Below, one piece after another: positions 1 to 10,500 of a DNA stretch of 64,000 nt. Position 1 is the stretch's first letter; each line of letters starts with the position of its first letter. Source of the DNA: a filamentous cyanobacterium ESFC-1 (GTDB lineage Bacteria; Cyanobacteriota; Cyanobacteriia; Cyanobacteriales; Spirulinaceae); assembly GCA_000380225.1 (NCBI GenBank), contig KB904821.1, positions 2,566,664 through 2,630,663 on the forward strand, read 5' to 3'. Below the pieces are notes generated by a model that worked only from the letters and a program-made list of their open reading frames with translations, ran no database searches and had not been told where the DNA came from. Both the position numbers and the translations under genes were made by a program.

Positions 1-657
1 TCTGGTAAATGGCAATATGCCAGCATGGAAACAGGATATTTAATTGCGTTAATTATCCATCGAGACTGTAAAAAAATTCCCTGTGTTGGCAGTTACAGAT
101 CATTTCTGTATAAATTCTTGGATCAAAGGCATGAGAAGGCAGGAATACAATTGCGCCTCACAAATTGCAGATTTTTTAGCACCGAAGATATGGAAAATTT
201 TCCATTGCACAAACTACAAGCGATAGATAATCTGTGGACGAAATATAGTCAAGGTGAATTTGGATTTTCAGTTCAAGCTTCTATGTACCAGAAATATGGA
301 AATACAGCTAACAGAAGTATCAGAAATGATGAATTTAGATTTATATCTGGTTTTCAGACAAAAGTCATAGCTGGTCAAGTCGATGATTGGAATACAATAG
401 ACTTTTGGGATTACATAAAAAGGCATGAAAGAGAGTTATTGCTAAGACTTAGATGGATGAGGGAACAGAATAGTACTCCAAGATATGTATTTTGCTTTTC
501 GTATGATTTAGATAAATCTAATGATAGCTCGGATACATACTTGACTCCTGTTAGAGGAATGTTTCCCTGTTGTATGACACAGGGTAGCGGCTACTTATGT
601 AATCCTACAACTTTTTTCTTATGGAGAAAAATAGTGCGTGGAAGTGCTGTTGATTAG
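1..657 (+). CDS. GUN4-domain protein, 5' end outside the window
   Basis: The frame is open from base 1, so the start lies upstream. The first internal ATG is at 25, but the codons before it (SGKWQYAS) fit the opening Gly-x-Trp...Ala...Glu-Thr helix of GUN4 domains. The diagnostic core follows: an IDNLW pentad and the run FGFSVQ, near residues 75-90 of the visible part, with a G-x-F-P end region near the C-terminus. GUN4 proteins bind porphyrins and stimulate Mg-chelatase. Cyanobacteria also carry many divergent GUN4-domain proteins whose role is unknown. This copy has long insertions around the core and is AT-rich (20 of 60 bases are G or C at 361-420), unlike the genes after it, so I call it a divergent paralogue and not the chelatase factor. 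The family is fairly sure; the function is not. Confidence 0.7.
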   Translation, partial: SGKWQYASMETGYLIALIIHRDCKKIPCVGSYRSFLYKFLDQRHEKAGIQLRLTNCRFFSTEDMENFPLHKLQAIDNLWTKYSQGEFGFSVQASMYQKYGNTANRSIRNDEFRFISGFQTKVIAGQVDDWNTIDFWDYIKRHERELLLRLRWMREQNSTPRYVFCFSYDLDKSNDSSDTYLTPVRGMFPCCMTQGSGYLCNPTTFFLWRKIVRGSAVD

Positions 658-879
658 ATTAAGTCTTCGCAGCATGATGTAGTTTATCCAGTTTAGTCGG
701 TTGAGTGGAGGGATTAAACCTGATACCACCATCTTTAAGCCTTGTTGGGTTTGACTGTAGATCGCCCAACTTGCCAAATTTATCTAAAATCATAATTTTA
801 TTGGTTATTTGTACTAAGAAAAAAACTCTCCAGTCAAAGTTTAGAAATAAACAACTAACAACCAACAACCAGTAATTCA

Positions 880-1368
880 TCATTCATCATTCATAATTCT
901 TTGAATAATTCCCGTGGTTGAAGTGGGAATCGAAACCGAAATCAACTCCACCTGACCCCCATAAGCCATCACATCTGGGTATTCGGGTAACGTTTCTGGG
1001 GTGTAATCCCCTCCCTTCACATAAATTTCTGGTTGTAACGCTTCAATCAGTGGTGTGGCGGTAATCGTAGAGAACAACACCACTGCATCTACAGGCTTCA
1101 ACGCAGCGAGGACTTCAGCCCGTTGATCTTCAGGAATAATGGGACGAGGAGGAAAACCCGGTTTGGGGGGTTTAAGTTGCTGTACCGACGTATCACTATT
1201 TAACCCGACAACGAGCGATCGCGCCAAGGATTTCGCCTTGGTCAGATAGCGTACATGACCCACATGAAGCAAATCAAAACAGCCATTCGTAAACGCCAAA
1301 GGTCGCCATTTTTCCGGGTCAGACGCGATCGCCCTTTGCAATTCTTTTAAGCTGTAAATCATAAGCAT
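880..1368 (-). CDS. rfaE2: RfaE2/HldE-type nucleotidyltransferase (D-glycero-beta-D-manno-heptose 1-phosphate adenylyltransferase-like)
   Basis: A 162-residue cytidylyltransferase-fold protein. The N-terminal nucleotide-binding signature NGCFDLLHVGH, including the HxGH motif, is near residues 28-38. The VKGGDY and STTGIIQRI blocks near the C-terminus are typical of the stand-alone adenylyltransferase half of HldE. In the pathway this enzyme activates heptose 1-phosphate to ADP-heptose for LPS or surface glycans in the cytoplasm. Its length matches the single-domain family, so the kinase half is absent here and must be supplied elsewhere if the heptose pathway is complete. Two in-frame ATGs lie two codons apart (1368 and 1362); either could be the start. 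It is divergent from icd. The sugar substrate is inferred from the family, not visible in the sequence. Confidence 0.85.
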   Translation of the reverse strand: MLMIYSLKELQRAIASDPEKWRPLAFTNGCFDLLHVGHVRYLTKAKSLARSLVVGLNSDTSVQQLKPPKPGFPPRPIIPEDQRAEVLAALKPVDAVVLFSTITATPLIEALQPEIYVKGGDYTPETLPEYPDVMAYGGQVELISVSIPTSTTGIIQRIMNDE

Positions 1369-1426
1369 TCAATCGAGTGTAATATCTGATAGCCTACCAG
1401 GATAGCGTTTTTACAAAGCCTAAAAT

Positions 1427-2848
1427 ATGTACGAAAAGATTACACCCCCCACCGTCGGCACAAAAATTACCTTCAAAGATGGCAAACCCATCGTCCCCGA
1501 TGACCCCATCGTGCCGTTTATTCGCGGTGACGGCACGGGAGTAGACATTTGGCCTGCGGCCCAAAAAGTCTTTGATGCTGCCGTTAAAGCCGCTTATGGG
1601 GACAAACGCACCATCAACTGGTTTAAAATCTATGCCGGGGATGAAGCCTGCGAACAATACGGCGAATTTCAATATCTCCCCCAAGATACCCTCACCGCCA
1701 TTGAAGAATACGGCATCGCCATTAAAGGCCCCCTCACAACCCCCGTGGGTGGTGGGATTCGTTCGCTGAATGTCGCCCTCAGACAAATTTTTGACCTTTA
1801 TGCCTGCGTGCGTCCTTGTCGCTATTATCCAGGGACTCCTTCCCCCCACAAATCCCCCGAAAAGCTGAATGTGATTGTGTATCGGGAAAACACCGAAGAC
1901 ATTTACTTGGGGATTGAATGGCGACAAGGCACAGAAATGGCCGACAAACTGATTAAATATCTCAATACTGAGTTAATTCCTGCCACTCCCGAACACGGCA
2001 AAAAACAAATCCCCCTCGACTCTGGTATTGGCATCAAACCCATTAGCGTTGCGGGTTCTAAGCGTTTGGTGCGTCGTGCGATGGAACACGCCCTCACCCT
2101 CCCGAAAGAAAAGCAGATGGTGACTTTGGTCCACAAAGGTAACATTATGAAGTACACCGAAGGCGCGTTTCGGGATTGGGGGTATGAGTTAGCAACCAGT
2201 GAATTTCGCGAACAATGCGTCACGGAACGGGAATCGTGGATTCTTAGCAACAAAGAGAAAAACCCGGATATCAGCCTCGAAGCTAACGCCCGCATGGTCG
2301 AACCCGGTTATGATTCCCTGACTCCTGAGAAAAAGCAGCAAGCCTGCGCTGAAGTCAAAGCGGTTTTAGAGTCCATTGGGGACAGTCACGGTAACGGCCA
2401 GTGGCAAGATAAAATTATGGTCAACGACCGTATCGCGGACAGTATTTTCCAACAAATCCAGACTCGTCCCGATGAGTATTCCATCCTCGCAACCATGAAC
2501 CTCAACGGCGATTACCTTTCTGATGCGGCCGCGGCCATTGTCGGCGGTTTAGGCATGGGACCTGGGGCAAATATCGGCGATACCTGCGCGATTTTTGAAG
2601 CCACCCACGGAACCGCCCCCAAACACGCCGGACTCGACCGCATTAACCCCGGTTCGGTGATTCTTTCTGGGGTAATGATGTTGGAATATATGGGCTGGCA
2701 AGAAGCGGCAGATTTGATTAAAAAAGGCATTGGGGACGCGATCGCGAATCGCCATGTTACCTACGATCTCGCCCGCATGATGACTCCTGCGGTGGAAACG
2801 CCTCTGAAGTGTTCGGAGTTCGCTCAAGCCATCATCGACCGCTTTTAA
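1427..2848 (+). CDS. icd: NADP-dependent isocitrate dehydrogenase
   Basis: A 473-residue cytosolic enzyme that converts isocitrate to 2-oxoglutarate with NADP reduction. In cyanobacteria this supplies the carbon skeleton for ammonium assimilation. The substrate-binding block [12 protein letters not shown], with the serine that is phosphorylated in E. coli, is near residues 107-118. IRGDGTG lies near residue 33, ENTEDIY near 153 and the NADP-side motif ATHGTAPK near 393. The full length fits cyanobacterial Icd, which carries an extra insertion relative to the E. coli enzyme ([18 protein letters not shown] region). The start MYEKITPP matches the family. A strong intrinsic terminator follows the stop codon, so the gene is probably monocistronic. 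Confidence 0.97.
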   Translation: MYEKITPPTVGTKITFKDGKPIVPDDPIVPFIRGDGTGVDIWPAAQKVFDAAVKAAYGDKRTINWFKIYAGDEACEQYGEFQYLPQDTLTAIEEYGIAIKGPLTTPVGGGIRSLNVALRQIFDLYACVRPCRYYPGTPSPHKSPEKLNVIVYRENTEDIYLGIEWRQGTEMADKLIKYLNTELIPATPEHGKKQIPLDSGIGIKPISVAGSKRLVRRAMEHALTLPKEKQMVTLVHKGNIMKYTEGAFRDWGYELATSEFREQCVTERESWILSNKEKNPDISLEANARMVEPGYDSLTPEKKQQACAEVKAVLESIGDSHGNGQWQDKIMVNDRIADSIFQQIQTRPDEYSILATMNLNGDYLSDAAAAIVGGLGMGPGANIGDTCAIFEATHGTAPKHAGLDRINPGSVILSGVMMLEYMGWQEAADLIKKGIGDAIANRHVTYDLARMMTPAVETPLKCSEFAQAIIDRF

Positions 2849-2869
2849 TTAACTGTCTGTATTGTTTGT

Positions 2870-2912
2870 AACCCAATCTTTCTGATTTTCTCGGAGAAAG
2901 GTTGGGTTTTTT
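2870..2912 (+). terminator. Rho-independent terminator of icd
   Basis: A 14-bp stem (arms 2870-2883 and 2895-2908, one G-T wobble, 11-base loop) is followed by a T run through 2912. It lies 21 bases after the icd stop codon. Confidence 0.9.
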
Positions 2913-2986
2913 GATTTTCGTTACCCAGGGGATTGCCGCGATCGCTTCTCAAGGTGTACTTTAAGGGCAATCTACCATTCAATTCG

Positions 2987-4453
2987 ATGAAAGTCTTACT
3001 AGGGTTTGCGATCGCTAACTTTTTATTAAGAGGAGCAACGTTTTTTCAATCAGTTATTAATCACGATGAAAGTCTTTATTTAATTATTGCTAATCAGATA
3101 TTACAAGGAATTCCGCCTTATGTGGAAATTTGGGATCATAAACCACCTGGTATTTATTTTCTCTTTGCTTTGGGTTTAACGTTGTTTGGTAATTCAATTC
3201 TGGCAATTCGCTTGCTGACTCTCATTGCCGTCACGATTACTTGTTACTTGCTTTACTGCATTAGCTTGTCGATCTTTCCTCAGTCAGGGCAAAGAATTGG
3301 ACTTTTAGCCGGTTCATTTTACGCTGTTTTCAGCTTAACCAATGGCGGACTAGCCGCGAATACTGAAGTTTTCTTTATTCCCTTGGTTGTCGGTAGTTTT
3401 TATCTGTTTTTCCGCAGCAGCCCTAATATCTCGGCTTGGACTTGGGTCTTAATCGGATTTTTAATCGGATTAGCTGCTCAAATCAAATATTTGGTTGTTT
3501 TTGACTTTTTAGCCTTAGTTTTCTTCGCAATTCTACAACGATGCAAAGTATATTCAACCCTTCGCAATTTATTGTTACTGAGTTTAGGAAGCAGTATCGT
3601 TTTTATCACTGTAGCTTTCTATTTCTGGCAGCAGGGCATTTTCTCAGAATATATATCAGCCACTTTACTCGCTAATGCCACTTACATTCAAACGGATAAC
3701 TTAACACTTTCAGGTATTATCGATCCGTTAATTACTCAAATTTTACGTTATTTTCTCTTTTGGGTTTGTTTACTATTTTGTATAACAGAAGCCCGTCTTT
3801 ATTATCAAAAAACAGATTATTCTTTTGCGCTTTTTCATTTAATGATTTGGTTGGTTTGCATTATTCCTGCCCCGTTTATTTCTCAACGTCTTTACGATCA
3901 TTACTTTCTACAACTATTACCGCCATTATGTTTGATAACAGCTTATGTTATCAATCATCACCTCAATCTTAAAGCCAAGCAGCCTAAAAAACTGTTCTTT
4001 ATCATCCTCGGTAGTATTAGTGGTCTATACTTTTTGCTAGATAGCGCGATCGCAACCCTACAATATAGTTATCATCGCCTTATTAAACAAGAAAATTATT
4101 GGGGCGATCGCACGGCTTTAATTGCTCAAGAAATTAGCAAGTTTAAAAAGTCAGGAGAATCTATTTACGTCTATAACGATCAACCCATTCTTTATTACCT
4201 TTTGCAAACTAAACCGCCAACTCCCTTTTTATTTCTCAGTCACTTTCAAGACAACTTAACCCAAACATCTCCTCTGCAAGAGTTCAATGAAATCATTAAT
4301 CAAAAACCCAATTATATTATTATTAATAGAAATCCCAACGATAACGATCGTTACAAAGTCGCAGAAATTGAACAAAAACTTGCACAAACCTTAGCCCAAA
4401 ATTATCAACTTAAAACTTCTATTTCAGGCGTTCATATTTATCAACGTTTGTAG
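2987..4453 (+). CDS. Polytopic membrane glycosyltransferase, GT39/GT83 (ArnT-like) family
   Basis: A very hydrophobic protein with about ten predicted membrane segments. The first external loop carries NHDESLY followed by Y-x-x-x-WDHKPPGIY, near residues 27-60. This is the acidic/catalytic loop arrangement of polyprenol-phosphate-sugar-dependent glycosyltransferases of the PMT/ArnT superfamily. Such enzymes transfer a sugar from a lipid carrier on the outer face of the membrane. The C-terminal 120 residues form a soluble domain ending in IYQRL. The frame also extends to a TTG at 2933, but the ATG at 2987 begins directly before the first hydrophobic segment, so I prefer it (488 residues). It is more AT-rich than icd. 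Substrate and acceptor are unknown. Confidence 0.75.
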   Translation: MKVLLGFAIANFLLRGATFFQSVINHDESLYLIIANQILQGIPPYVEIWDHKPPGIYFLFALGLTLFGNSILAIRLLTLIAVTITCYLLYCISLSIFPQSGQRIGLLAGSFYAVFSLTNGGLAANTEVFFIPLVVGSFYLFFRSSPNISAWTWVLIGFLIGLAAQIKYLVVFDFLALVFFAILQRCKVYSTLRNLLLLSLGSSIVFITVAFYFWQQGIFSEYISATLLANATYIQTDNLTLSGIIDPLITQILRYFLFWVCLLFCITEARLYYQKTDYSFALFHLMIWLVCIIPAPFISQRLYDHYFLQLLPPLCLITAYVINHHLNLKAKQPKKLFFIILGSISGLYFLLDSAIATLQYSYHRLIKQENYWGDRTALIAQEISKFKKSGESIYVYNDQPILYYLLQTKPPTPFLFLSHFQDNLTQTSPLQEFNEIINQKPNYIIINRNPNDNDRYKVAEIEQKLAQTLAQNYQLKTSISGVHIYQRL

Positions 4454-4511
4454 TCTTATTACTGAGGACGCGATCGCAAAATTCTCAACATTATTTCTGA
4501 CAGATTAGAGA

Positions 4512-5144
4512 CTATTTTTGTAATTGCGCTAATAACCAAGCACTCACTTTACCATGATTGCTTTGACGACTGCGCTGTAATACCGCTTCGAGTAACGCCA
4601 TTTCTAAGCCCGGTAAAACTTGCGACTGACGGATTCTCTGACTTCCTTGATTCGCAATTTCAAACGCCAAAATTTCAGCTTTCTGGACATCCACAATCCA
4701 ATATTCACTAACTCCCATATCTTCATACAACAAGCGTTTATTTCCGGTATCATCAGCGAGGGAAGTATTCGCAATCTCGATAACTAAATGCGGAGGGGGA
4801 TATTGATTAAGATCGACAATTCCCGTTCCCCAAGGGACAATATTAGCCGTTTCTCCGATATAAAAAGACGCATCCGGTTGTGCTTCTCGAATCCCAGTTT
4901 TGCGATAAGTACAGTTATCATTACCGTTCAAATCAATGTTATTAACGCCTGCAAACAAGTGAACAGCGTAAGTAATAATTGAATGGTCTTGTGCGTGGTC
5001 ATTTCCAACTGGAGACATTTCCAGCCTCATCTGATGATTGTAGAAATAACTTTTACCTTTCTCATTAAACTGCGCGATCGCGTCAAGATAATCATCCCAA
5101 TTTGCTGTTATCCAAATATCTGTAGAAATTTGTATACTTTGCAT
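4512..5144 (-). CDS. Uma2-family putative endonuclease (DUF820)
   Basis: A 210-residue protein of the Uma2 family, which is greatly expanded in cyanobacteria and has a PD-(D/E)XK restriction-endonuclease fold. Visible family marks are EAQPDASFYI near residue 87, then PPPHLVIEIANTSLADD near 115-131, containing the acidic active-site residues, and KRLLYEDMGVSEYWIVD, the conserved 'K..Y...GV.EYW.VD' block, near 134-151. The biological role of Uma2 proteins is not established; they are often found near mobile DNA. The gene is alone, on the opposite strand to its upstream neighbour, with a perfect 15-bp inverted repeat between it and the UbiB gene. Confidence 0.85.
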   Translation of the reverse strand: MQSIQISTDIWITANWDDYLDAIAQFNEKGKSYFYNHQMRLEMSPVGNDHAQDHSIITYAVHLFAGVNNIDLNGNDNCTYRKTGIREAQPDASFYIGETANIVPWGTGIVDLNQYPPPHLVIEIANTSLADDTGNKRLLYEDMGVSEYWIVDVQKAEILAFEIANQGSQRIRQSQVLPGLEMALLEAVLQRSRQSNHGKVSAWLLAQLQK

Positions 5145-5172
5145 TTTATTAATTAAATTAGTAACTATTTCC

Positions 5173-5237
5173 AGAACCCCGGTTTCTTATTTATTTAGCC
5201 AATTAAGTCAAATTATTACGACAGAAACCGGGGTTCT
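5173..5237. repeat. Perfect 15-bp inverted repeat
   Basis: AGAACCCCGGTTTCT at 5173-5187 and its exact reverse complement at 5223-5237, with a 35-base AT-rich loop. It sits between the 3' end of the UbiB-like gene and the start of the Uma2 gene. It may serve as a terminator or be a dispersed hairpin repeat; there is no T run on the minus strand. Confidence 0.8.
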
Positions 5238-5267
5238 TAACCCATACAAATTAGACAAAATCAAAGC

Positions 5268-6905
5268 TTACTTCAAACGACCCGATCGCAAAATACTAAA
5301 AATCAACCACAACCCCAACAAACTTGCCGTCGCAAACAAAATATCAACAATAATTGACAATTGTGCCGTTTGAGTCCCTGTCGAAATAATCGCCGCCCCC
5401 ATAATCAACGAACCCACTAAAATACTAAAAGAGAGTCGATTCGCTGAATCATCCACACTGCGTCTCAACCCATCAAGTTCTTTTAACCGCAGATTCCACT
5501 GCAAACTTTCCGAAGATAAACGATTGAGTAAAACCTCAATTTGTCTCGGACTGCGGAGAGATAAATCTTTGAGGTCAAGGGCAGTTTTCAAAGCCGTTTG
5601 TAAGGGATTATCACCAAGTAGCTGACGACTGAATAAATCTGTCATCAAGGGTTTAAATTCATCCAGTAAATTAATCTGAGGATAAAAGCCGCGAGCAACT
5701 CCTTCTAAATTGGCGATACTTTTGGCATATAAACCCAAATTCCCCGGCAATCTCAGCTTATTTTTGCGGGAAATTTGTAACAACTCATAAAACACTTCGC
5801 TAAAGTTAATTTGCGACAAACTGACGTTGTAATATTTCCGCAACATCCGGTCTAAATCACTTTCGAGACGAGATAAATTGACATTTTCAGACGACTCCGA
5901 AAGTTCTATAGTTAATTGGCTGCATCGCTTCGCATCCAGCGCCACAATCGCCAATAACATCTCAACTAAAATGGTTTGAGTGCGGGGGTCTAAACGCCCA
6001 ATCATGCCGCAATCAAGCAGGGCAACACCGCCATTTTTTAAGTAGAAAATATTACCCGGATGGGGGTCAGCATGAAAAAAGCCATCGAGGAACATTTGCT
6101 GAAAAAAGGCGCGAAACAATAATGTTGTCACCTCCTGACGACGTTGGGCTGTTATAGTTACTTGATTTTCGGCTTCAAGAATAGGGACTCCATCCAGCCA
6201 TTCCATCACCAAAAGTTTTTGAGTGGTTAAGTCTTGATAAATGGCAGGAATTTTTAAATGATCCGGATCAAACCAGCGACTTTGAGACAAATTGAGGCGT
6301 AACTGTTCGGTATAAACCGCTTCTTTGGTAAAGTCTAATTCCGCTTTTAGCGCCGTAATAAACTCATCCGCGATCGCGAGGATATCATACTCTTTGCCAA
6401 AATCCGTCACTGCTACCAATTCCGCTACCCCCTTGATCAAAGCTACATCCTGGGCGACAATCTTCTCAATCCCAGGACGCTGCACCTTCATAGCCACCTC
6501 TTGACCATTAGCCAGGGTAGCCCGATGAATCTGTGCAATTGACCCGGCTGCAATGGGAATGGTGTTAACGGTGGCAAAAACTTGTTCGAGGGGTTTGTGC
6601 AATTGCTGACGAATCAGCCCCTCCACCTCAATCCAGGGAATCGTCGGGACGCGGGCTTGGAGGGCAGTTAAAGCGGTAATATAGCTCGGTGGGAGTAAGT
6701 CAGGACGAGTACTAAGAAGTTGTCCCAGTTTGACATAAACGGGCCCGAGTTCAACTAAAATTTTTCGCAGGACTTCGGGAGGGGGTAATTGCGGTTCATT
6801 GGACTTATTTCCTACCAACAAGCCCCGCATATAGTCCCAACCGTTACCGAGGACAATTTCGAGGATTTCGCGCTGACGAGAGGTGTTTTGAGTTAAGGAG
6901 AGCAT
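5268..6905 (-). CDS. ABC1/AarF/UbiB family atypical kinase
   Basis: A 545-residue member of the UbiB protein-kinase-like family (COG0661). The family-specific KxGQ-type motif is seen as VKLGQLLSTRPDLLP near residues 57-71. The alanine/glycine-rich nucleotide loop AAGSIAQIHRA is near 118-128, the invariant lysine is in VAMKVQRPG, the catalytic HADPHPGNIF is near 278, and the metal-binding segment reads LLDCGMIG (DFG changed to DCG) near 294. Two hydrophobic segments at the C-terminus (residues 492-540) probably anchor it in a membrane. Relatives act as ATPases needed for quinone and prenyl-lipid metabolism in bacteria, plastids and mitochondria. The start MLSLTQNTS is the only good one. Confidence 0.88.
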   Translation of the reverse strand: MLSLTQNTSRQREILEIVLGNGWDYMRGLLVGNKSNEPQLPPPEVLRKILVELGPVYVKLGQLLSTRPDLLPPSYITALTALQARVPTIPWIEVEGLIRQQLHKPLEQVFATVNTIPIAAGSIAQIHRATLANGQEVAMKVQRPGIEKIVAQDVALIKGVAELVAVTDFGKEYDILAIADEFITALKAELDFTKEAVYTEQLRLNLSQSRWFDPDHLKIPAIYQDLTTQKLLVMEWLDGVPILEAENQVTITAQRRQEVTTLLFRAFFQQMFLDGFFHADPHPGNIFYLKNGGVALLDCGMIGRLDPRTQTILVEMLLAIVALDAKRCSQLTIELSESSENVNLSRLESDLDRMLRKYYNVSLSQINFSEVFYELLQISRKNKLRLPGNLGLYAKSIANLEGVARGFYPQINLLDEFKPLMTDLFSRQLLGDNPLQTALKTALDLKDLSLRSPRQIEVLLNRLSSESLQWNLRLKELDGLRRSVDDSANRLSFSILVGSLIMGAAIISTGTQTAQLSIIVDILFATASLLGLWLIFSILRSGRLK

Positions 6906-7466
6906 TATATAAATTATGAATTATGAATTTGGGTATTGGGAGTCGCAACATCCAGACTGTAGGGTATGTTCTCCCCGGAGAAAAACGGGTGGCTGATTCT
7001 TTCAAGATACAAGACAGACTATCTTTGACCTTCTTTTTGGGACTAAAATTTGATCCCTCTCTTCGTTCACTTCATAAGGTGACTAAAGTTTCCTCGTGCT
7101 GGTATGTCCGCATATTTGCAGGTTAAGAACCTTTTCCCCATGCAAGAGAGGCTTCTGAACGGAGAGTGATATCAAATCCGTTTGATTGGCCATAGTTACG
7201 TTATCTCAAGAGCAAGGGTTTCAGCCGTTTCTTAGTGTGGTTGTATTTTCGGATTTTATATGAAATGGGGTATCTCAACGCAGTAGTAATATACACGCAA
7301 TAATGCGACGGTCAGAGAACACTTGTCTGAGAAGCTCAAAATAGGAGGCTAACTCAACTCAATCAGCACCGTCCAAAAATAAATTTAAATTTATTCAAAT
7401 CTCCTGAAAGACTTGCAGGACAAGCCTTTTAATTAAAAAAGTGCTGCTGATTTTCTGAGAATTGCC
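6906..7466. other. Long intergenic region without a supported gene
   Basis: It separates the divergent UbiB-like gene from the giant toxin-like gene. It holds short AT repeats next to the UbiB start and a perfect 18-bp AT palindrome at 7378-7395. A 67-codon frame from 6923 shows no family features. I see no RNA gene. The promoters of both flanking genes should lie here. Confidence 0.5.
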
Positions 7467-7512
7467 CAAAAAATTTCTCCAGCCTGCATAAAAACTACCC
7501 GATTTACCAGAG
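7467..7512 (+). promoter_or_regulatory. Upstream element, copy 1 of 3 (before the giant toxin-like gene)
   Basis: An A/T tract (AAAAAATTT) and CCTGCATAAAAAC at 7483-7495, then CCC and a TTACCAGAG tail. Nearly the same string occurs before the next gene (14104-14150), and a weaker one before the third (15115-15155). Shared position before three consecutive genes suggests a promoter or operator. Confidence 0.5.
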
Positions 7513-7570
7513 TCTTATGTAGAAGGTTCTGCCTTCACCGAAACCTGACTCTAAAAAATCCCATCTACCC

Positions 7571-10500
7571 ATGTTTATCGGACAACTCTTCTTCAAGTTC
7601 AAGCTGTTTGGCTCCAACAAAAACCAAAACCTCTCTCGTCGCAAGAGAAAAGAGACGACCTTTTTTCAAACCTTTATCCTCGAACCCATCCTTACCCCCA
7701 GCGGATTGATTGATGGTGGGGATGACGGACTAACTTTAGATGTAGACGAAGTGGAAATTGGGGAAATTCCGCTTGTCCCTGACGATGCAGGAGACGAGAT
7801 TACTGTTTCTGACTTCGGGTTTCTCGATGGTGAATTTGACGAAATTCCCTTTATTGATGAAGCCCCTGTTGAAGAACTTACTTTCAAAACAGGAGTCTTT
7901 ACCGTCGGAGATACCGGAAAAGTTGGCGTTGACTTTCTCTTTGATGGTGGAGGCTACCGAGGAGAGATTGCCATCTTCAGCTTAGAAGGCATGGAAAATC
8001 TTGAATTAGGGAGTGAGGAGTTTATTCGTACCGCTACCGAACGGGCTTTGAGCAACTCTGAACTGGGTCACATTGTGATTCAAGATGCAACCGAAGGGGC
8101 AAGATTCAGCCATCAATTTGAGTGGGAAGCCGATTTTAACTCTGGGGAGTACAAAGAAGTCAAAACCGTAACGATGAACGCGGGCGATCGCTTCGCAGTA
8201 ATGCTCGTTCCCAATGGTACAGTCCAAGAAGTGGACGGGAATCCCAATATTGGCGGCAATAAAACCCCCTTATTCTCCCTTGACTATGCCAACCCCGATA
8301 GCGAGACTTATTTAACTCGTATTGCTGATGTTACCGGGGATGGCAGTACCTTTGCCCTAGAGGACTGGCGATTGGATGCCAACAGCGATCGCGATTACAA
8401 CGATATCGTCTTTCAAGTGCGAGGGGCCAAAGGGGAAGCACCCTCGATGGATGATATGGTAGACCCGACGCGAGATTGGCGTAAAGAAGATTTTGGTCAG
8501 GCGTTGATCGAGTATGCCAAACCTTACATTGAAGCCGAGGATGCTGAAGTAGAAGGGGGCGATCTGACCGAGGTAGAAGTTCCCGCAGAAACTGAGTCCG
8601 TTTCCGAACAGCCTGAAGCCGAAGTTACCGACGTAACCTCCCAAGAATCTGACCTCGATTTGAGTGAGACTGACGAGGTTGTCAGCAAAATTCAAGGGGA
8701 AGATTGGGCGCAAGATTTACTCAAAGCCGTAGATGAAGTGAAGGCCTCCGATACTGCGACTCCTGTTTTCCATCTCGACCTCAATTTGACCGAAATTGAC
8801 GCAGAAGGCAATGAAATTCCTCGCCAAGAATTAACTGCCCAAGAACTAGCAGCAATAACACACGCTCGCAACAATGGTGTTATTTTAACCGTTCCCAGTG
8901 GCGATCGCGCTGGAGAAATGTCTGCTCTGGGAGAATTATCCTACGAATTTGATAATGTTATCACCATCGGCGCTGCCGAACGAGTGAATGATGCTGTTGC
9001 CCTCGCCAATGCCTATGAAGGCGTTGATTTTTCTGGGGAAGGAATCGCCTTGGATATTGTCGCCGACGGAACTTCTGGGGAAACCGTCAGCACGACCATT
9101 GCTGCTGCTAAAGTCAAAGACGCGATCGCGCAAGTTTGGCAAGCCAATCCCGAACTCAACTATACCCAAGTCATTGATATTATCAAACGCACAGCAACCG
9201 ACTTAGAAACCACGAATTGGGACGGAAAAACAGGTTATGGCTTACTCAATGTCATCTCCGCCATTCACCTTGCCAAAGCCACCCAACCCGAACCCTACAG
9301 CCCCAAACCCGGAAAACCCGAACTCAGCGACGATTTCATTTCCCATAACCCAGCCGGAAAAGAGCTACCCGGCATTCCCAAACACCCCGCAGTCGCACCT
9401 CCAGGCATTCCTGTCACCGATATCGATCGCGGCGGTAACAGTGTTGCTGAAGCGACGGAATTATTACCCTCTGCTACCCAAGATATTATCGACCAAGTAA
9501 GCAACAGCGACCCAACCGATACCTTCCGTGTTGCTCGTCGTTTCCTGGATGGGGCAGGTTTCTCTGTGCTTGCTGGGGAACTCTCAGTGAGCTATCTAAC
9601 TCCCTCAGGCCAAGTTTTAGGAACGCAAGTTTTGACTCGCGGGGAACACCAACTCGAATTACCCGCTAATGCCCCTGATGAAGTTATCGTCAAAATTGAC
9701 AAGCGGGGAACAACTCCCACCACCTATGTTTTAGAAGGCTTTGAGAGTACCGAAACCGAGCCATTTGACATCGAGTTAGCTTTTAATAGCTCTTTTACCC
9801 CGGCTCAACAAAAAGTCATGCAGGCCGCGGCGCAAAGTGTCTCGAAGTTGATTGGCAAAGGCTTACCCACCGCGATTGTCGATGGCAAACTGATCGACGA
9901 CATCAAAATCGAAATTTCTTCAGAAAATCTCGACGGCGTTGGGGGAACTCAAGGACGCACAAAAATTGACTTCATGCGCTATGGCAGTCTTTTACCTGCG
10001 CTTTCCCTCGTTCAATTTGATGCCGCCGATGTTGCCGAATTAGAAAAGTCCGGGCAGTTATTTAGTGCCGTACAGCACGAATTTCTCCACGCTTTAGGAT
10101 TTGGCAATCTTTGGGAAGCGAAAGGTTTAGTCGATTATGCCGGAACGCCTTTGGCTCAATATAACGGCAAAAAGGGCGTACAAGCCTTCAAGGAATTAGG
10201 AGGAGTCACCGATGGTATTGCCTTAGAAACTGAAGGGCAGGGTTCTGCGGGACTGCACTGGAATGAAGCATTATTCCAAGAGGAGTTGATGACCTCTAAC
10301 CTCAACTTCGACGCAGAAGAAGGGGGAAATGCGCCCATTAGTGCTGTTACCCTCGCTTCTTTGGCAGATTTGGGTTACGACGTAGATTTAGAAGCAGCAA
10401 CCCCTGATTTTGGCTTATTTGGGGGGGAAGGAATTAAACCAGAGGACTTCACCGAAGCAGAAATTGCCGCATTCCGCCAACAAGCCGAAGAATCCTTGAG

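Noticed and set aside
659-883. 74-codon minus-strand frame after the GUN4 gene
   Set aside because: Its start runs through repeat-type AACAACCAACAACC DNA and the rest shows no family; composition does not support a gene.
6923-7126. 67-codon plus-strand frame in the region before the toxin
   Set aside because: No ribosome site, no recognisable family and no codon signal.
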